The notes under the pieces: model-generated
Databases searched by the model: none
What the model was told of the DNA's origin: nothing
Seen by the model: the letters and a program-made list of their open reading frames with translations, nothing else
Program-made: the position numbers and the translations under genes
Source: Halomonas sp. McH1-25
GTDB lineage: Bacteria; Pseudomonadota; Gammaproteobacteria; Pseudomonadales; Halomonadaceae
Assembly: GCF_022348165.1 (NCBI RefSeq)
Contig: NZ_JAKRFI010000001.1
Location: forward strand, 372,001-436,000
Direction of reading: 5' to 3'
DNA length: 64,000 nt
Shown here: piece after piece, positions 55,661-64,000 of the stretch
Position numbering within the stretch: the stretch's first letter is position 1
How the letters are laid out: every line of letters starts with the position of its first letter

Positions 55661-58085
55661 ACTTTCCCGCGATTCCGCCAATGCGCGTCAGGAACAGATC
55701 GGACGCAACAAGGGCGACGGACCACTGGCTCGGGATACCGAGAGCGAGACCAGCCGGGGCTGCGCCGGTCTGTCTGCAGCCCATGAAAGCGCCATCAAGC
55801 ACGTCACCGGTCGCGCTGCCTACATCGACGACCTGCCGGCGCCGGCCGATGCCCTGCATGTCGCAATCGGCTTCTCGCCCGTGGCGCATGGGCGCCTGAC
55901 CCGGCTCGACCTGGACAAGGTCAGGCATGCCCCCGGCGTCATCGACGTGATCACCATCGTCGACGTACCGGGACATACCGACATTGGACCGGTGTTTCCC
56001 GGCGATCCGATCTTTGTCGATGACGAAATCAGTTATCTCGGCCAGTCGTTGTTTGCCGTCGCCGCGACCAGCTACAAGGCAGCCCGCCTGGCGGTCCGGC
56101 TGGCCGTGGCGGAAATCGACGAGCAGCCGATCAACCTCGATCCGGTCTCGGCTGCCGAGGCCGGCGATGTGGTACGCCCGACCCACGTCCAACAGAGTGG
56201 CGACTGGCAACGCGCGCTGGACAGCGCGCCGCATGTACTCGAGCGCGAGCAGTTCGTCGGCGGGCAGGAGCACTTCTATCTCGAAGGCCAGGCCTGCCTG
56301 GTCACGCCCACCGAGGACGAAGGCGTGACCGTATTCACCTCGAACCAGCACCCCAGCGAGACGCAGAAGCTGGTCGCCGAAGTGCTGGGCGTGCCCTTTC
56401 ACGCCGTCACGGTGGAAACCCGGCGCATGGGTGGCGGCTTCGGCGGCAAGGAAACCCAGGCCTCGCCCTGGGCTTGTATCGCGGCCTTGTTCGCCCGTCG
56501 CACCGGACGGGCGATCCGGCTTCGCCTGCCGCGCGCCGAGGATACGCGCGCCACGGGCAAGCGCCATCCGTTTCACAACCGCTATCGTCTGGGTTTCGAT
56601 GACCAGGGTGTGCTGACCGGTGGCGATATCACGGTGATCGGCGATTGCGGCTATTCACCGGACCTGTCCGAGGCGATCGTCGATCGCGCCATGTTCCACG
56701 CCGACAATGCCTACTCGCTGGGCGAGGCTCGCGTCACCGGCCATCGCGCCCGCACCCATACCGCCTCGAACACCGCGTTTCGCGGCTTCGGCGGTCCTCA
56801 GGGCATGATGATCATCGAGGCGGCGATGGACGACATCGCCCGTCACGTCGGCGAGGATCCGTTGACGGTACGCAAGCGCAACCTCTACCGCCCGGGGCGC
56901 GACGTCACGCACTACGGCCAGAGCGTGGACCAGCATGCGCTGATCCACGAGATCGTCGAGCGCCTGGAAACCAGCAGCGATTACTGGAACCGCCGCAAGG
57001 CAATCAGCGAATTCAACGCCCGCAGCCCGATCGTCAAGAAGGGCCTGGCGCTGACCCCGGTGAAGTTCGGCATTTCCTTCACCGCCAAGCACCTCAACCA
57101 GGCCGGCGCGCTGCTGCACGTCTATACCGATGGCAGCGTGATGATCAACCACGGCGGCACCGAGATGGGCCAGGGCCTGCATACCAAGGTTTGCCAGGTC
57201 GTGGCGCGCGAACTGGGGCTGGATCTGGCACAGGTGCGGATCACAGCGACACGTACCGACAAGGTACCCAACACCTCGCCGACGGCGGCTTCCAGCGGGG
57301 CCGATCTCAACGGCATGGCCGCACGCGACGCGGCCAGCCAGATCCGCGAACGGCTGTTCGACTTCGCTGCCGAGCACTATGAGATCGACCGTGAAGGCAT
57401 GACCATGGAAAATGGCGAACTGGTCGCCTTCAACCGTCGCATCTCGTGGGGCGAGCTGGTTCAGGCCGCCTATCTGTCACGCATATCGCTGTCGGCCAAG
57501 GGCTTCTATTCCACGCCGCTGATCCACTACGACCGTAATACCGGCAAGGGCCGCCCCTTCTATTATTTCGCCCATGGCGCCGCTGTCGCCGAGGTCGAGG
57601 TCGATAGCCTGTCCGGCGAATACCGACTGACGCGTGCCGATATCCTGCACGACGTGGGCGACTCGCTGAACCCGGCCATTGACATGGGCCAGGTCGAGGG
57701 CGGTTTCATTCAGGGCATGGGCTGGCTGACCACCGAGGAACTCAAGTGGAACGACCAGGGCCGCCTGCTCTCCGATGGTCCCGCCACGTACAAGATCCCA
57801 GCGTTTGGCGACCTGCCGCCGGAATTCAATGTGGAGTTGCTGCAGGGGCACCCCAACTCACAGGCCAGCATCTATCGCTCCAAGGCCGTGGGCGAGCCAC
57901 CTTTCATGTTGGGCATTTCGGTGTGGTCCGCGCTTCGTGACGCCCTGGCCAGTCTGGTCGATTACCGGCAGGCGCCGCGCCTGGACACGCCGGCGACCCC
58001 CGAGCGCGTGCTGATGGCCGCCGAAGCGCTGCGCCGTGCCGCTGCCATGGCCCCGTCGGTGGAGACCAGCGATGATCTGGCATGA
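55644..58085 (+). CDS. xdhB: Xanthine dehydrogenase molybdenum-binding subunit
   Basis: 813-aa catalytic subunit oxidising hypoxanthine to xanthine and urate. RRMGGGFGGKETQ (about residue 260), the FRGFGGPQGM segment, GGTEMGQGLHTK and the late KAVGEPPFMLG with the active-site Glu match bacterial XdhB. The first 45 residues before SAAHESAIKHVTGRAAYIDD are a polar extension. GGAGG lies nine bases before the ATG. Confidence 0.94.
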   Translation: MRTLTELSRDSANARQEQIGRNKGDGPLARDTESETSRGCAGLSAAHESAIKHVTGRAAYIDDLPAPADALHVAIGFSPVAHGRLTRLDLDKVRHAPGVIDVITIVDVPGHTDIGPVFPGDPIFVDDEISYLGQSLFAVAATSYKAARLAVRLAVAEIDEQPINLDPVSAAEAGDVVRPTHVQQSGDWQRALDSAPHVLEREQFVGGQEHFYLEGQACLVTPTEDEGVTVFTSNQHPSETQKLVAEVLGVPFHAVTVETRRMGGGFGGKETQASPWACIAALFARRTGRAIRLRLPRAEDTRATGKRHPFHNRYRLGFDDQGVLTGGDITVIGDCGYSPDLSEAIVDRAMFHADNAYSLGEARVTGHRARTHTASNTAFRGFGGPQGMMIIEAAMDDIARHVGEDPLTVRKRNLYRPGRDVTHYGQSVDQHALIHEIVERLETSSDYWNRRKAISEFNARSPIVKKGLALTPVKFGISFTAKHLNQAGALLHVYTDGSVMINHGGTEMGQGLHTKVCQVVARELGLDLAQVRITATRTDKVPNTSPTAASSGADLNGMAARDAASQIRERLFDFAAEHYEIDREGMTMENGELVAFNRRISWGELVQAAYLSRISLSAKGFYSTPLIHYDRNTGKGRPFYYFAHGAAVAEVEVDSLSGEYRLTRADILHDVGDSLNPAIDMGQVEGGFIQGMGWLTTEELKWNDQGRLLSDGPATYKIPAFGDLPPEFNVELLQGHPNSQASIYRSKAVGEPPFMLGISVWSALRDALASLVDYRQAPRLDTPATPERVLMAAEALRRAAAMAPSVETSDDLA

Positions 58086-58935
58086 TGCCCTGCATCGCCT
58101 GCAGAACGCAGCAACGCCCCACGTCCTGGCCACCGTGGTCGGGGCGGCGGGCTCCACGCCGCGCGAACCGGGCGCCAAGATGGTCATCACCGCCGACGAG
58201 GTCCACGATACCCTGGGCGGCGGCACCTTCGAGTTCCAGGTGATCGATGCCGCCCGCCAGGCCCTGGCAGGTCACGACACCGCCACGCGCCTCGAGGCTT
58301 TCCCGCTCGGCGGCCGCTCCGGCCAATGCTGTGGCGGCTATGTTCATGTGCTGATCGAAGTCTTCGCCGGCGCCGAAATGACCGTGGCCGTATTCGGAGC
58401 CGGTCATGTGGGACAGGCCCTGATGCAGTTGCTGGCACCGTTGCCATGGCGCGTGCTGTGGCACGACAGCCGGCCGGAATCGTTCCCGGCCGAAGCCACC
58501 GGCCAGGCACGACTCGAGTGTCGCGATGGTTCGGACAGTGCAGCCAGCGTAGCCGCCCTGCCTCCGGGGTCGCACGCGCTGGTCATGACTCATGATCATG
58601 CCGAGGATCGTGTGTTGGTCGATGCGCTGTTGAGGCGCGGCGATTGTGCGTCGATCGGCCTGATCGGCTCGCAGAGCAAGTGGGCCAGCTTTCAGCGTCG
58701 CCTGCGCGAGGCGGGACACACCCCGGCCTCGCTGTCGCAGGTGCGCTGCCCCATCGGCATTGCCGGCGCCCAGGGCAAGCGCCCCTACGAGATCGCGCTG
58801 GCGGTGAGTGCCGAGTTGCTGACCCTCAAGTCATCGGGTGAACGTCCCGATCAACGCGGTATCGAACCCAGGGTACTGCGCAAGGTATTCGACGCCGACC
58901 GCTCACCGAATTCCCAGCTGGAGACCAGGAAATGA
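58072..58935 (+). CDS. xdhC: Xanthine dehydrogenase accessory protein XdhC
   Basis: 287-aa protein that sulfurates and inserts the molybdenum cofactor into XdhB. The N-terminal XdhC/CoxI domain (VLATVVGAAGSTPREPGAKM) and the Rossmann-type C-terminal domain (VAVFGAGHVGQAL, then GLIGSQSKWASFQRRL) are clear. The ATG at 58072 overlaps the xdhB end by 14 bases. It overlaps guaD by four bases. Confidence 0.93.
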   Translation: MIWHDALHRLQNAATPHVLATVVGAAGSTPREPGAKMVITADEVHDTLGGGTFEFQVIDAARQALAGHDTATRLEAFPLGGRSGQCCGGYVHVLIEVFAGAEMTVAVFGAGHVGQALMQLLAPLPWRVLWHDSRPESFPAEATGQARLECRDGSDSAASVAALPPGSHALVMTHDHAEDRVLVDALLRRGDCASIGLIGSQSKWASFQRRLREAGHTPASLSQVRCPIGIAGAQGKRPYEIALAVSAELLTLKSSGERPDQRGIEPRVLRKVFDADRSPNSQLETRK

Positions 58936-60254
58936 CCGATTCCCGAGTGCTGCGCGGCCCGTTGCTCAGCTTCATGAACGATCCGGGCGAGGACGATACG
59001 CCGCAACCGGGCAGCGTGGTGTATCTCGAGGATGGCGCGCTGTGGATCGAGAATGGCCGCATCCGCACCATCGCCGAATACCTCAAGCTCGAGCCCGAGC
59101 TGCCCGAGGGCATCGAAGTGGTGGATTACGGCGACAAGCTGATGATGCCGGGCTTCATCGATAGTCACGTGCACTACGTGCAGCTCGAGATCATGGCCTC
59201 CTATGGGCGCCAGCTGCTCGACTGGCTCAATGAGTACACGTTTCCGGAAGAGTGCCGGTTTGCCGAGCGTGCTCATGCCGAAGCCATCGCCGAGGCGTTT
59301 CTCGACGAGACACTGCGTGTCGGCACGACGACCGCCCAAGTCTTCTGCACCTCGCATCCGATCTCGGTGGACACCTTCTTCTCAGCCGCCCATCGCCGCG
59401 GCCTGCGCATGCTGGCCGGCAAGGTACTGATGGATCGCCATGCACCGGATGCGCTGGTTGACGACACCTACGGCGGCATTCGCGATACCGAACGCCTGAT
59501 CGGCGACTGGCACGGCAAGGGCCGGCTGGGCTACACGTTGACGCCGCGCTTCGCACCGACGTCCACCCGCGAACAGCTCGACGCTACCGGCGGCCTGCTG
59601 CGCAATGCGCCCGACCTGCACCTGCAGACGCACCTGTCGGAGAACCACGGCGAGATCGCCTGGGTGGCAGAGCTTTTTCCCGAAGCCAGCGACTATCTCA
59701 ACGTCTATGAGCGCTACGGACTGGTCGGTCCGAAGAGCACCTTCGCCCACGGCATTCACCTGACTCAGGATGCACGCAACCGCCTGGCCCAGGCGGGGGC
59801 CAACATCGCCTTCTGCCCGACCTCGAACCTGTTCCTCGGCAGCGGCCTGTTCGACCGCCTGGCCTGCCGCGAGGCCGGCCTCAACGTCTCGCTGGCCAGC
59901 GACATCGGTGGCGGCACGGACCTGTCCGGTTTCGGCACCCTGAAAGCGGCATACCAGGTGGGTCAGTTGCTCAACCAGCCGCTGACGCCCTGGCAGGGGT
60001 TCTATCGGTTGACGCTGGGCAATGCCCGCGCCCTGCACTTGGACTCTCACATCGGTAGCCTGCGCGAAGGCGCGGAAGCGGACATCGTCGTGCTCGACCC
60101 CAAGGCGACGCCGCTGTTGGAGCGTCGCATGGCCCGCACCACCAGCCTGGGCGAGCGCCTGTTCGCGTTGATGATCCTGGGCGACGACCGCGCCGTGCAT
60201 GCGACCTGGGCCAACGGTCGGTGCGTACATCAGCGTAGCGAGGTTGATAGCTAA
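58932..60254 (+). CDS. guaD: Guanine deaminase
   Basis: 440-aa amidohydrolase converting guanine to xanthine, the XDH substrate. Metal-binding motifs: PGFIDSHVHYVQ (about residues 75-86), the HLSENHGE His, HGIHLT and SDIGGGTDLS with the catalytic Asp. PxxxxW-type segments TFPEECRFAE and GFGTLKAAYQVGQL match GuaD. It starts at an ATGA overlap with xdhC and is followed by a hairpin. Confidence 0.93.
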   Translation: MTDSRVLRGPLLSFMNDPGEDDTPQPGSVVYLEDGALWIENGRIRTIAEYLKLEPELPEGIEVVDYGDKLMMPGFIDSHVHYVQLEIMASYGRQLLDWLNEYTFPEECRFAERAHAEAIAEAFLDETLRVGTTTAQVFCTSHPISVDTFFSAAHRRGLRMLAGKVLMDRHAPDALVDDTYGGIRDTERLIGDWHGKGRLGYTLTPRFAPTSTREQLDATGGLLRNAPDLHLQTHLSENHGEIAWVAELFPEASDYLNVYERYGLVGPKSTFAHGIHLTQDARNRLAQAGANIAFCPTSNLFLGSGLFDRLACREAGLNVSLASDIGGGTDLSGFGTLKAAYQVGQLLNQPLTPWQGFYRLTLGNARALHLDSHIGSLREGAEADIVVLDPKATPLLERRMARTTSLGERLFALMILGDDRAVHATWANGRCVHQRSEVDS

Positions 60255-60276
60255 CTTGCCCGACAGGGCATTAATG

Positions 60277-60301
60277 TCACGCCCGGCCGTGCCGGGCGTG
60301 A
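60277..60301 (+). terminator. Terminator of xdhABC-guaD
   Basis: TCACGCCCGGC and its complement (60277-60287 and 60291-60301) flank a three-base loop and are followed by TGCTTTT, 23 bases after the guaD stop. Confidence 0.8.
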
Positions 60302-60493
60302 TGCTTTTGAGTCAGGTTCGTCTGTCATCCTGCACTTTTAAGACTCGCCAAATAGTGCCAATGCACCAAGTCAATGCACTAACGAAACTGTGGCTGAACA
60401 GCGTCCCCTATCGTGACCCAGGCGAGTCGCCTAGCGTTGCCTGCTGATGCGCTTCCCCCCGCATGATAGTGCGCTCCTTGATTGGCAAGCTAA

Positions 60494-60528
60494 TTGCATA
60501 CAGAAAGAAAAACATTTCTTGTATACAA
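60494..60528. promoter_or_regulatory. Candidate GntR operators upstream of the purine permease
   Basis: TTGTATACAA (60519-60528) is a perfect palindrome; TTGCATACAG (60494-60503) is a near copy 25 bases upstream. Both resemble the elements in front of the GntR gene. They lie just before the permease start, a typical repressor position. Confidence 0.45.
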
Positions 60529-60552
60529 CCAATCCAATCAGGAACCGCCGCC

Positions 60553-61938
60553 ATGTCCATCGACACGCCACTCTATCGGCTTGAAGATCGCCCTGCCCCA
60601 CCCAAGGCACTTCTCGCCGGGCTACAACATGTGCTGGCCAGCTTCGTCGGCATCATCGCTCCCAGCATGATCATCGCCGGCGCGCTGGGACTCGAGGCCT
60701 ATATCCCCTATATGATCAGCATGGCCCTGTTCGTCTCGGGCGTCGCCACCCTGCTGCAATCCCAGCGCATCGGTCCGCTGGGGTCCGGGCTACTCAGCGT
60801 ACAGGGCACCAGTTTCGCCTTCGTCGGAGCATTGATCATCGCCGGCCAGGCGGCGCGGGACGGGGGCGCCAGCGACCAAGCCGTGCTCGCCACCCTGTTC
60901 GGTGTCTGCCTGGCGGGCAGCGTGATAGAAATCGCCTTGGGTAGCGTTCTGCCGCAGCTCAAGCGCATCATCACACCCACAGTGACAGGCATCGTCGTGG
61001 TGCTCATCGGCCTGTCACTGATCAAAGTGGGGGTTACCGATATGGCCGGCGGCTTCGGGGCGGAGAACTTCGGCAGCCTGGGCAACCTGGGCCTGGCCGC
61101 ACTGGTCATCGTCACCGTCGTCGCCTGTCAGCTCTCGCGCCATGCCTGGCTACGCATCGGATCGATCTTCGTGGGCCTCGTCGTGGGCTGCCTGGCTGCC
61201 GCCTTGGGCGGCCAGATGGGGCTGCCCTCGCTGAGCGAGGCCACCTGGCTCACCGTCCCGCAACCGTTGCGCTACGGACTGGACTTCGATATCGCCGCCT
61301 TCATTCCCGTCGCCTTCATCTTCCTGATCACCGCAATCGAGACCATAGGCGATCTGACCGGCACTTCACGCGCCTCGGCCGAGCCCGTCGACGGCCCGAT
61401 CTACCGCCAACGCATTCGCGGTGGCGTCATGGCCGATGGCGTCAACTCGGCACTGGCTGCCCTGTTCAATACCTTCCCCAACACCACGTTCAGCCAGAAC
61501 ACCGGCGTCGTCCAGCTCACCGGTGTGGCCAGTCGCCATGTCGGCTGGTACGTCGGGGGGATCTTGATCGTACTGGGACTGATTCCGGCACTGGGTCAGT
61601 TTCTACAGCAGATCCCCCGCCCCGTACTGGGTGCAGCGACCACGCTCATGTTCGGATTGATCGCCGTCTCGGGGATTCGCATCCTGAATAGCCAGGCCAT
61701 GGATCGCAAAGCACTGATGACCATTGCCACCTCCCTGGGCATGGGGCTGGGCGTTCTCCTGGTCCCCGAGGTACTGTCCGGTCTGCCACCGTTGATGCAG
61801 AAGATATTCTCGTCCCCGATCACCACGGGCGGACTCACGGCCATTCTCTGTACATTATTGCTGCCCGATACGGGCAAGGCAGTCCAGGCCGAGGCTCCTA
61901 CCAATGAAGTACCCAGTCCTGGGGCCTCGCCGAAATAA
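60553..61938 (+). CDS. NCS2-family purine permease (xanthine/uric acid type)
   Basis: 461-aa nucleobase:cation symporter of the NCS2 family. Signatures: KALLAGLQHVLASFVGIIAP at the first helix, the QH motif, SVQGTSFAFVGALI, TPTVTGIVVVLIGLSLI, FLITAIETIGDLTGTS and FNTFPNTTFSQNTGVVQLTG. These fit the UacT/XanP/UapA group, moving xanthine or urate. Start at 60553 with AGGAA upstream; the frame open to 60463 covers the operators. It stands alone after the xdh-gua operon terminator. Confidence 0.9.
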   Translation: MSIDTPLYRLEDRPAPPKALLAGLQHVLASFVGIIAPSMIIAGALGLEAYIPYMISMALFVSGVATLLQSQRIGPLGSGLLSVQGTSFAFVGALIIAGQAARDGGASDQAVLATLFGVCLAGSVIEIALGSVLPQLKRIITPTVTGIVVVLIGLSLIKVGVTDMAGGFGAENFGSLGNLGLAALVIVTVVACQLSRHAWLRIGSIFVGLVVGCLAAALGGQMGLPSLSEATWLTVPQPLRYGLDFDIAAFIPVAFIFLITAIETIGDLTGTSRASAEPVDGPIYRQRIRGGVMADGVNSALAALFNTFPNTTFSQNTGVVQLTGVASRHVGWYVGGILIVLGLIPALGQFLQQIPRPVLGAATTLMFGLIAVSGIRILNSQAMDRKALMTIATSLGMGLGVLLVPEVLSGLPPLMQKIFSSPITTGGLTAILCTLLLPDTGKAVQAEAPTNEVPSPGASPK

Positions 61939-61956
61939 GCTGAGGACACTGAAACG

Positions 61957-61983
61957 CGACAGCCCGCATTTCGCGGGCTGTCG
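61957..61983. terminator. Bidirectional terminator, permease / peroxidase
   Basis: CGACAGCCCGC and its complement form an 11-bp stem with a five-base loop between the convergent permease and cytochrome c peroxidase genes. Confidence 0.75.
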
Positions 61984-61998
61984 TCGTCTGGGGCAAGC

Positions 61999-62997
61999 TT
62001 ACTCCTTGAACGGCACCGGACGTGGCGTTTCCGACGTGGAGGCCGGCAGTATCGGCATGGTGAAGTCGGGCTGCTCCCCGGTCAGGCTGTGCAGGAAAGC
62101 CACGATATTGTCGATGCTTTCGGCATCCAGCTCCTGTCCCAACTGCAGTGTTGCCATCACGTCTACGGCTTTTTCCAGCTCCCAGTAAGCGCCGTCATGG
62201 AAGTACGGGTAGGTCAGCTCGACGTTACGCAGGCTCGGCACCTTGAATGACATGCGGTCTGCATCCTTGCCGGTCACCTCGAAACGTCCCTGCGAGGGGT
62301 TGTTGGTCAGGTATTTCTCGAACAACCCCATGCGCTGGAACGAGGTTCCGCCCACTGCCGGGCCATGGTGACAACCGGCGCAGCCGATTTCCTTGAACAG
62401 CTGGTAACCCGCCTTTTCCGCATCGCTCAGGGCAGCGTCATTGCCCCGCAGCCATTGGTCGAAGCGCGAGTTCGGGGTGACCAGCGTCTTCTCGAACTCG
62501 GCAATGGCGTCCGTCACCTCGGCGATGGTGATGGCTTCGGTGCCATACACCTCATCGAACATGGCGCGATATTCCGGAATCGATGTCAGCACGTCCACAG
62601 CCAGGTTGTGGGTAAAGGCCATCTCCTTGGGATTGGCAATGGGTCCTGCAGCTTGCTCCTGGAGCGATTCGGCACGGCCGTCCCAGAACTGCGCAAGGCT
62701 CAGGCTTGAATTCAGCACGGTCGGCGAGTTGATGGGGCCTTCCTGCCAATGGTGGCCGATGGAGGTCGGCAGGTTGTCGCTGCCGCCCAGGCTGAGGTTA
62801 TGGCAGGAGTTACAGGAAATGAACCCTGATCGTGACAGCCGCGGATCGAAGAACAGCTTCTTGCCCAGTTCCACCTTGAGCGGTGCATCGACCGTAGCCG
62901 GCTCGATGGGTTTGATCGGTTCTTCAGCGATGCGGTCGGCCCAGGCTGGCGCCGCCAGCCCCAAGGCGATAATGGCTCCCCACGCACTACGTTTCAT
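61999..62997 (-). CDS. ccpA: Di-haem cytochrome c peroxidase
   Basis: 332-aa periplasmic enzyme reducing H2O2 with electrons from c-type cytochromes. A Sec signal (residues 1-20, ending APAWA) precedes two haem c motifs, CNSCH and CAGCH, separated as in the CcpA/MauG family. GGGAG lies before the ATG at 62997. It might remove peroxide, a by-product of oxidative metabolism; any link to purine oxidation next door is speculation. The frame open to 63510 is a shadow of the next gene. Confidence 0.9.
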   Translation of the reverse strand: MKRSAWGAIIALGLAAPAWADRIAEEPIKPIEPATVDAPLKVELGKKLFFDPRLSRSGFISCNSCHNLSLGGSDNLPTSIGHHWQEGPINSPTVLNSSLSLAQFWDGRAESLQEQAAGPIANPKEMAFTHNLAVDVLTSIPEYRAMFDEVYGTEAITIAEVTDAIAEFEKTLVTPNSRFDQWLRGNDAALSDAEKAGYQLFKEIGCAGCHHGPAVGGTSFQRMGLFEKYLTNNPSQGRFEVTGKDADRMSFKVPSLRNVELTYPYFHDGAYWELEKAVDVMATLQLGQELDAESIDNIVAFLHSLTGEQPDFTMPILPASTSETPRPVPFKE

Positions 62998-63143
62998 GTC
63001 AGGCTCCCTTGCTGGAACGAGCCCGGCCCTGCGGCCCGGCAGCACATCTATTAGATGTGTCTTTATCTCGTTCCATTGTGAGAGCCCGGCGAAGGCATTT
63101 GATTGATGCCGGTCAATTCCTGCGCCAAGGGACTTGATCGGGA

Positions 63144-64000
63144 TCAAACCGCTTGGGAAAACTCGTCGAGCCTGGCCAAAAGCACCTGCCGACGCCCTTC
63201 CTCCATGAAGGCGACATCGATGGCATTGCGCGCCATCGAAACGAACGTCGCCCTGTCCCAGCCGAAAGCCTGCTCGCAAGCCATGTAGTTGTCCAGTACT
63301 CCCCCACCGAAATACGCCGGGTCGTCGGAATTGAGCGTGACCTTGAGTCCGGCATCCAGCAACTGGGGTAATGGATGGTCCTGGATCCGCTCGACCACCT
63401 TGAGCCGAACATTGGACAGCGGGCAGACGGTCAGCGGGATCCGGCTCTCGCGTAGCCTGGCGACCAGCTCGGGATCCTCCAGACAACGCACGCCATGGTC
63501 GATGCGACATACCTCGAGCAAGTCCAGCGCCTCACGAATGTAGTCGGCCGGCCCCTCCTCCCCGGCATGGGCGACACGTGGCAAGCCTAAGGTTTTTGCC
63601 CGGGCGAACACCTCGGCGAACTTGGACGGCGGATTGCCCGATTCGGCACTGTCCAGCCCAACGGCATCGATCAGCTCCAGGTAGGAGCCAGCCTGATCGA
63701 GTACGGCCATGGCATCCTCGGCGGGCTTGTCGCGTAGGAAGCTCATGATCAGTGCCGTGGATAGCCCCCACTCCCGCTCGGCATGGCGCATGGCCCGGGT
63801 CAGTCCCTCGATCTGCACGTCGAAGCCGACGCCGCGCGACAGATGCGCCTGCGGATCGAAGGAAAGCTCCACGTGCACGACCCCTTCGGCCTGGGCGCGA
63901 CGAAAGTAGTCGATGGCCAGGTCATGGAAGTCGTCGGCCGTGCGCAGCACCGCCATGCCCTGGTAATAGAGGTCCAGAAAGGATTGCAGATCGCTGAAAT
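63144..64000 (-). CDS. Adenine/adenosine deaminase, N-terminus beyond the right edge
   Basis: The frame enters at the right edge as FSDLQSFLDLYYQGMAVL and ends at 63144; about 285 C-terminal residues are visible. VHVELSFDPQAH, HAGEEGPADYIREAL (catalytic Glu), CRIDHGVRC (His) and TLNSDDPAYFGG (catalytic Asp) mark the adenosine/adenine deaminase family. The F-SDLQSFL segment and context favour an adenine deaminase (adenine to hypoxanthine), as for PA0148-like enzymes. It would feed XDH. The internal ATG at 63956 is not the start. Confidence 0.88.
   Translation of the reverse strand, partial: FSDLQSFLDLYYQGMAVLRTADDFHDLAIDYFRRAQAEGVVHVELSFDPQAHLSRGVGFDVQIEGLTRAMRHAEREWGLSTALIMSFLRDKPAEDAMAVLDQAGSYLELIDAVGLDSAESGNPPSKFAEVFARAKTLGLPRVAHAGEEGPADYIREALDLLEVCRIDHGVRCLEDPELVARLRESRIPLTVCPLSNVRLKVVERIQDHPLPQLLDAGLKVTLNSDDPAYFGGGVLDNYMACEQAFGWDRATFVSMARNAIDVAFMEEGRRQVLLARLDEFSQAV

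Noticed and set aside
55284-56576. 430-codon leftward frame
   Set aside because: Antisense to xdhA/xdhB, no Shine-Dalgarno, shadow translation.

Overview
The window is about 60% GC, densely coded chromosomal DNA from a gammaproteobacterium. Gene content and protein sequences (RegBA-type kinase pair, thrS-infC-rpmI-rplT-pheST-ihfA order, aa3-type cytochrome oxidase operon, Na+-coupled transporters, DUF2788/DUF2909/DUF2970 proteins) point to Halomonas or a close relative in the Halomonadaceae. This assignment is inferred from family knowledge, without a database search.

Layout. 1-6.3 kb: a membrane protein cut by the left edge, a RegB/RegA redox two-component pair, 3-hydroxybutyrate dehydrogenase, an orphan HybE-like protein, an inositol-monophosphatase-family enzyme, GrxA and a DUF1338 protein. 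6.3-11.8 kb: an MFS transporter, acetoacetyl-CoA synthetase (with 3-hydroxybutyrate dehydrogenase, a polyhydroxybutyrate/ketone-body route), an acyltransferase with an apparent frameshift, and a LysM/LytM lipoprotein. 11.9-18.4 kb: the glycine cleavage system, with an AGCS symporter and gcvT facing left and gcvH-gcvP facing right. 18.5-22.4 kb: LysR regulator, nucleosidase PpnN, a MioC-like flavodoxin and small membrane proteins. 22.5-29.5 kb: the translation operon thrS-infC-rpmI-rplT-pheS-pheT-ihfA, all leftward. 29.8-34.3 kb: OmpA-family lipoprotein, M20 amidohydrolase, DUF2489 protein, SLC13-type transporter. 34.4-42.4 kb: a leftward cytochrome c oxidase operon (DUF2970, ctaC, ctaD, cox11, coxC, SURF1, a thioredoxin-fold-like protein, ctaA, ctaB) with one rightward DUF2909 gene inside it. 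42.5-43.6 kb: lrgAB.

43.8-48.5 kb is the accessory-looking part. It starts at a tRNA-Pro(GGG) and holds a small heat shock protein behind a sigma32-like promoter and a ROSE-like RNA thermometer, a decayed IS3-family end, a right-handed beta-helix protein resembling phage tailspikes, three tandem tiny membrane-anchored paralogues sharing a W-x(3)-x-x-I-x-x-A-S-x(3)-R-x-x-W core, and a GGA-hairpin-rich RNA that looks like a CsrB/RsmZ-type sponge of CsrA.

48.5-52.5 kb: PP2A-like phosphatase, a fused beta-phosphoglucomutase/trehalose-phosphatase protein, a Ca2+/Na+ antiporter. 52.5-64 kb: a purine catabolism region. A GntR and a RutR-like TetR regulator precede xdhA-xdhB-xdhC-guaD and an NCS2 purine permease; a di-haem peroxidase and an adenine/adenosine deaminase cut by the right edge follow. 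Together the enzymes would convert adenine to hypoxanthine and guanine to xanthine, feed both to xanthine dehydrogenase, and import bases through the permease. A RutR-type palindrome lies upstream of xdhA, and similar TTGTATnCAA elements lie upstream of both the GntR gene and the permease.
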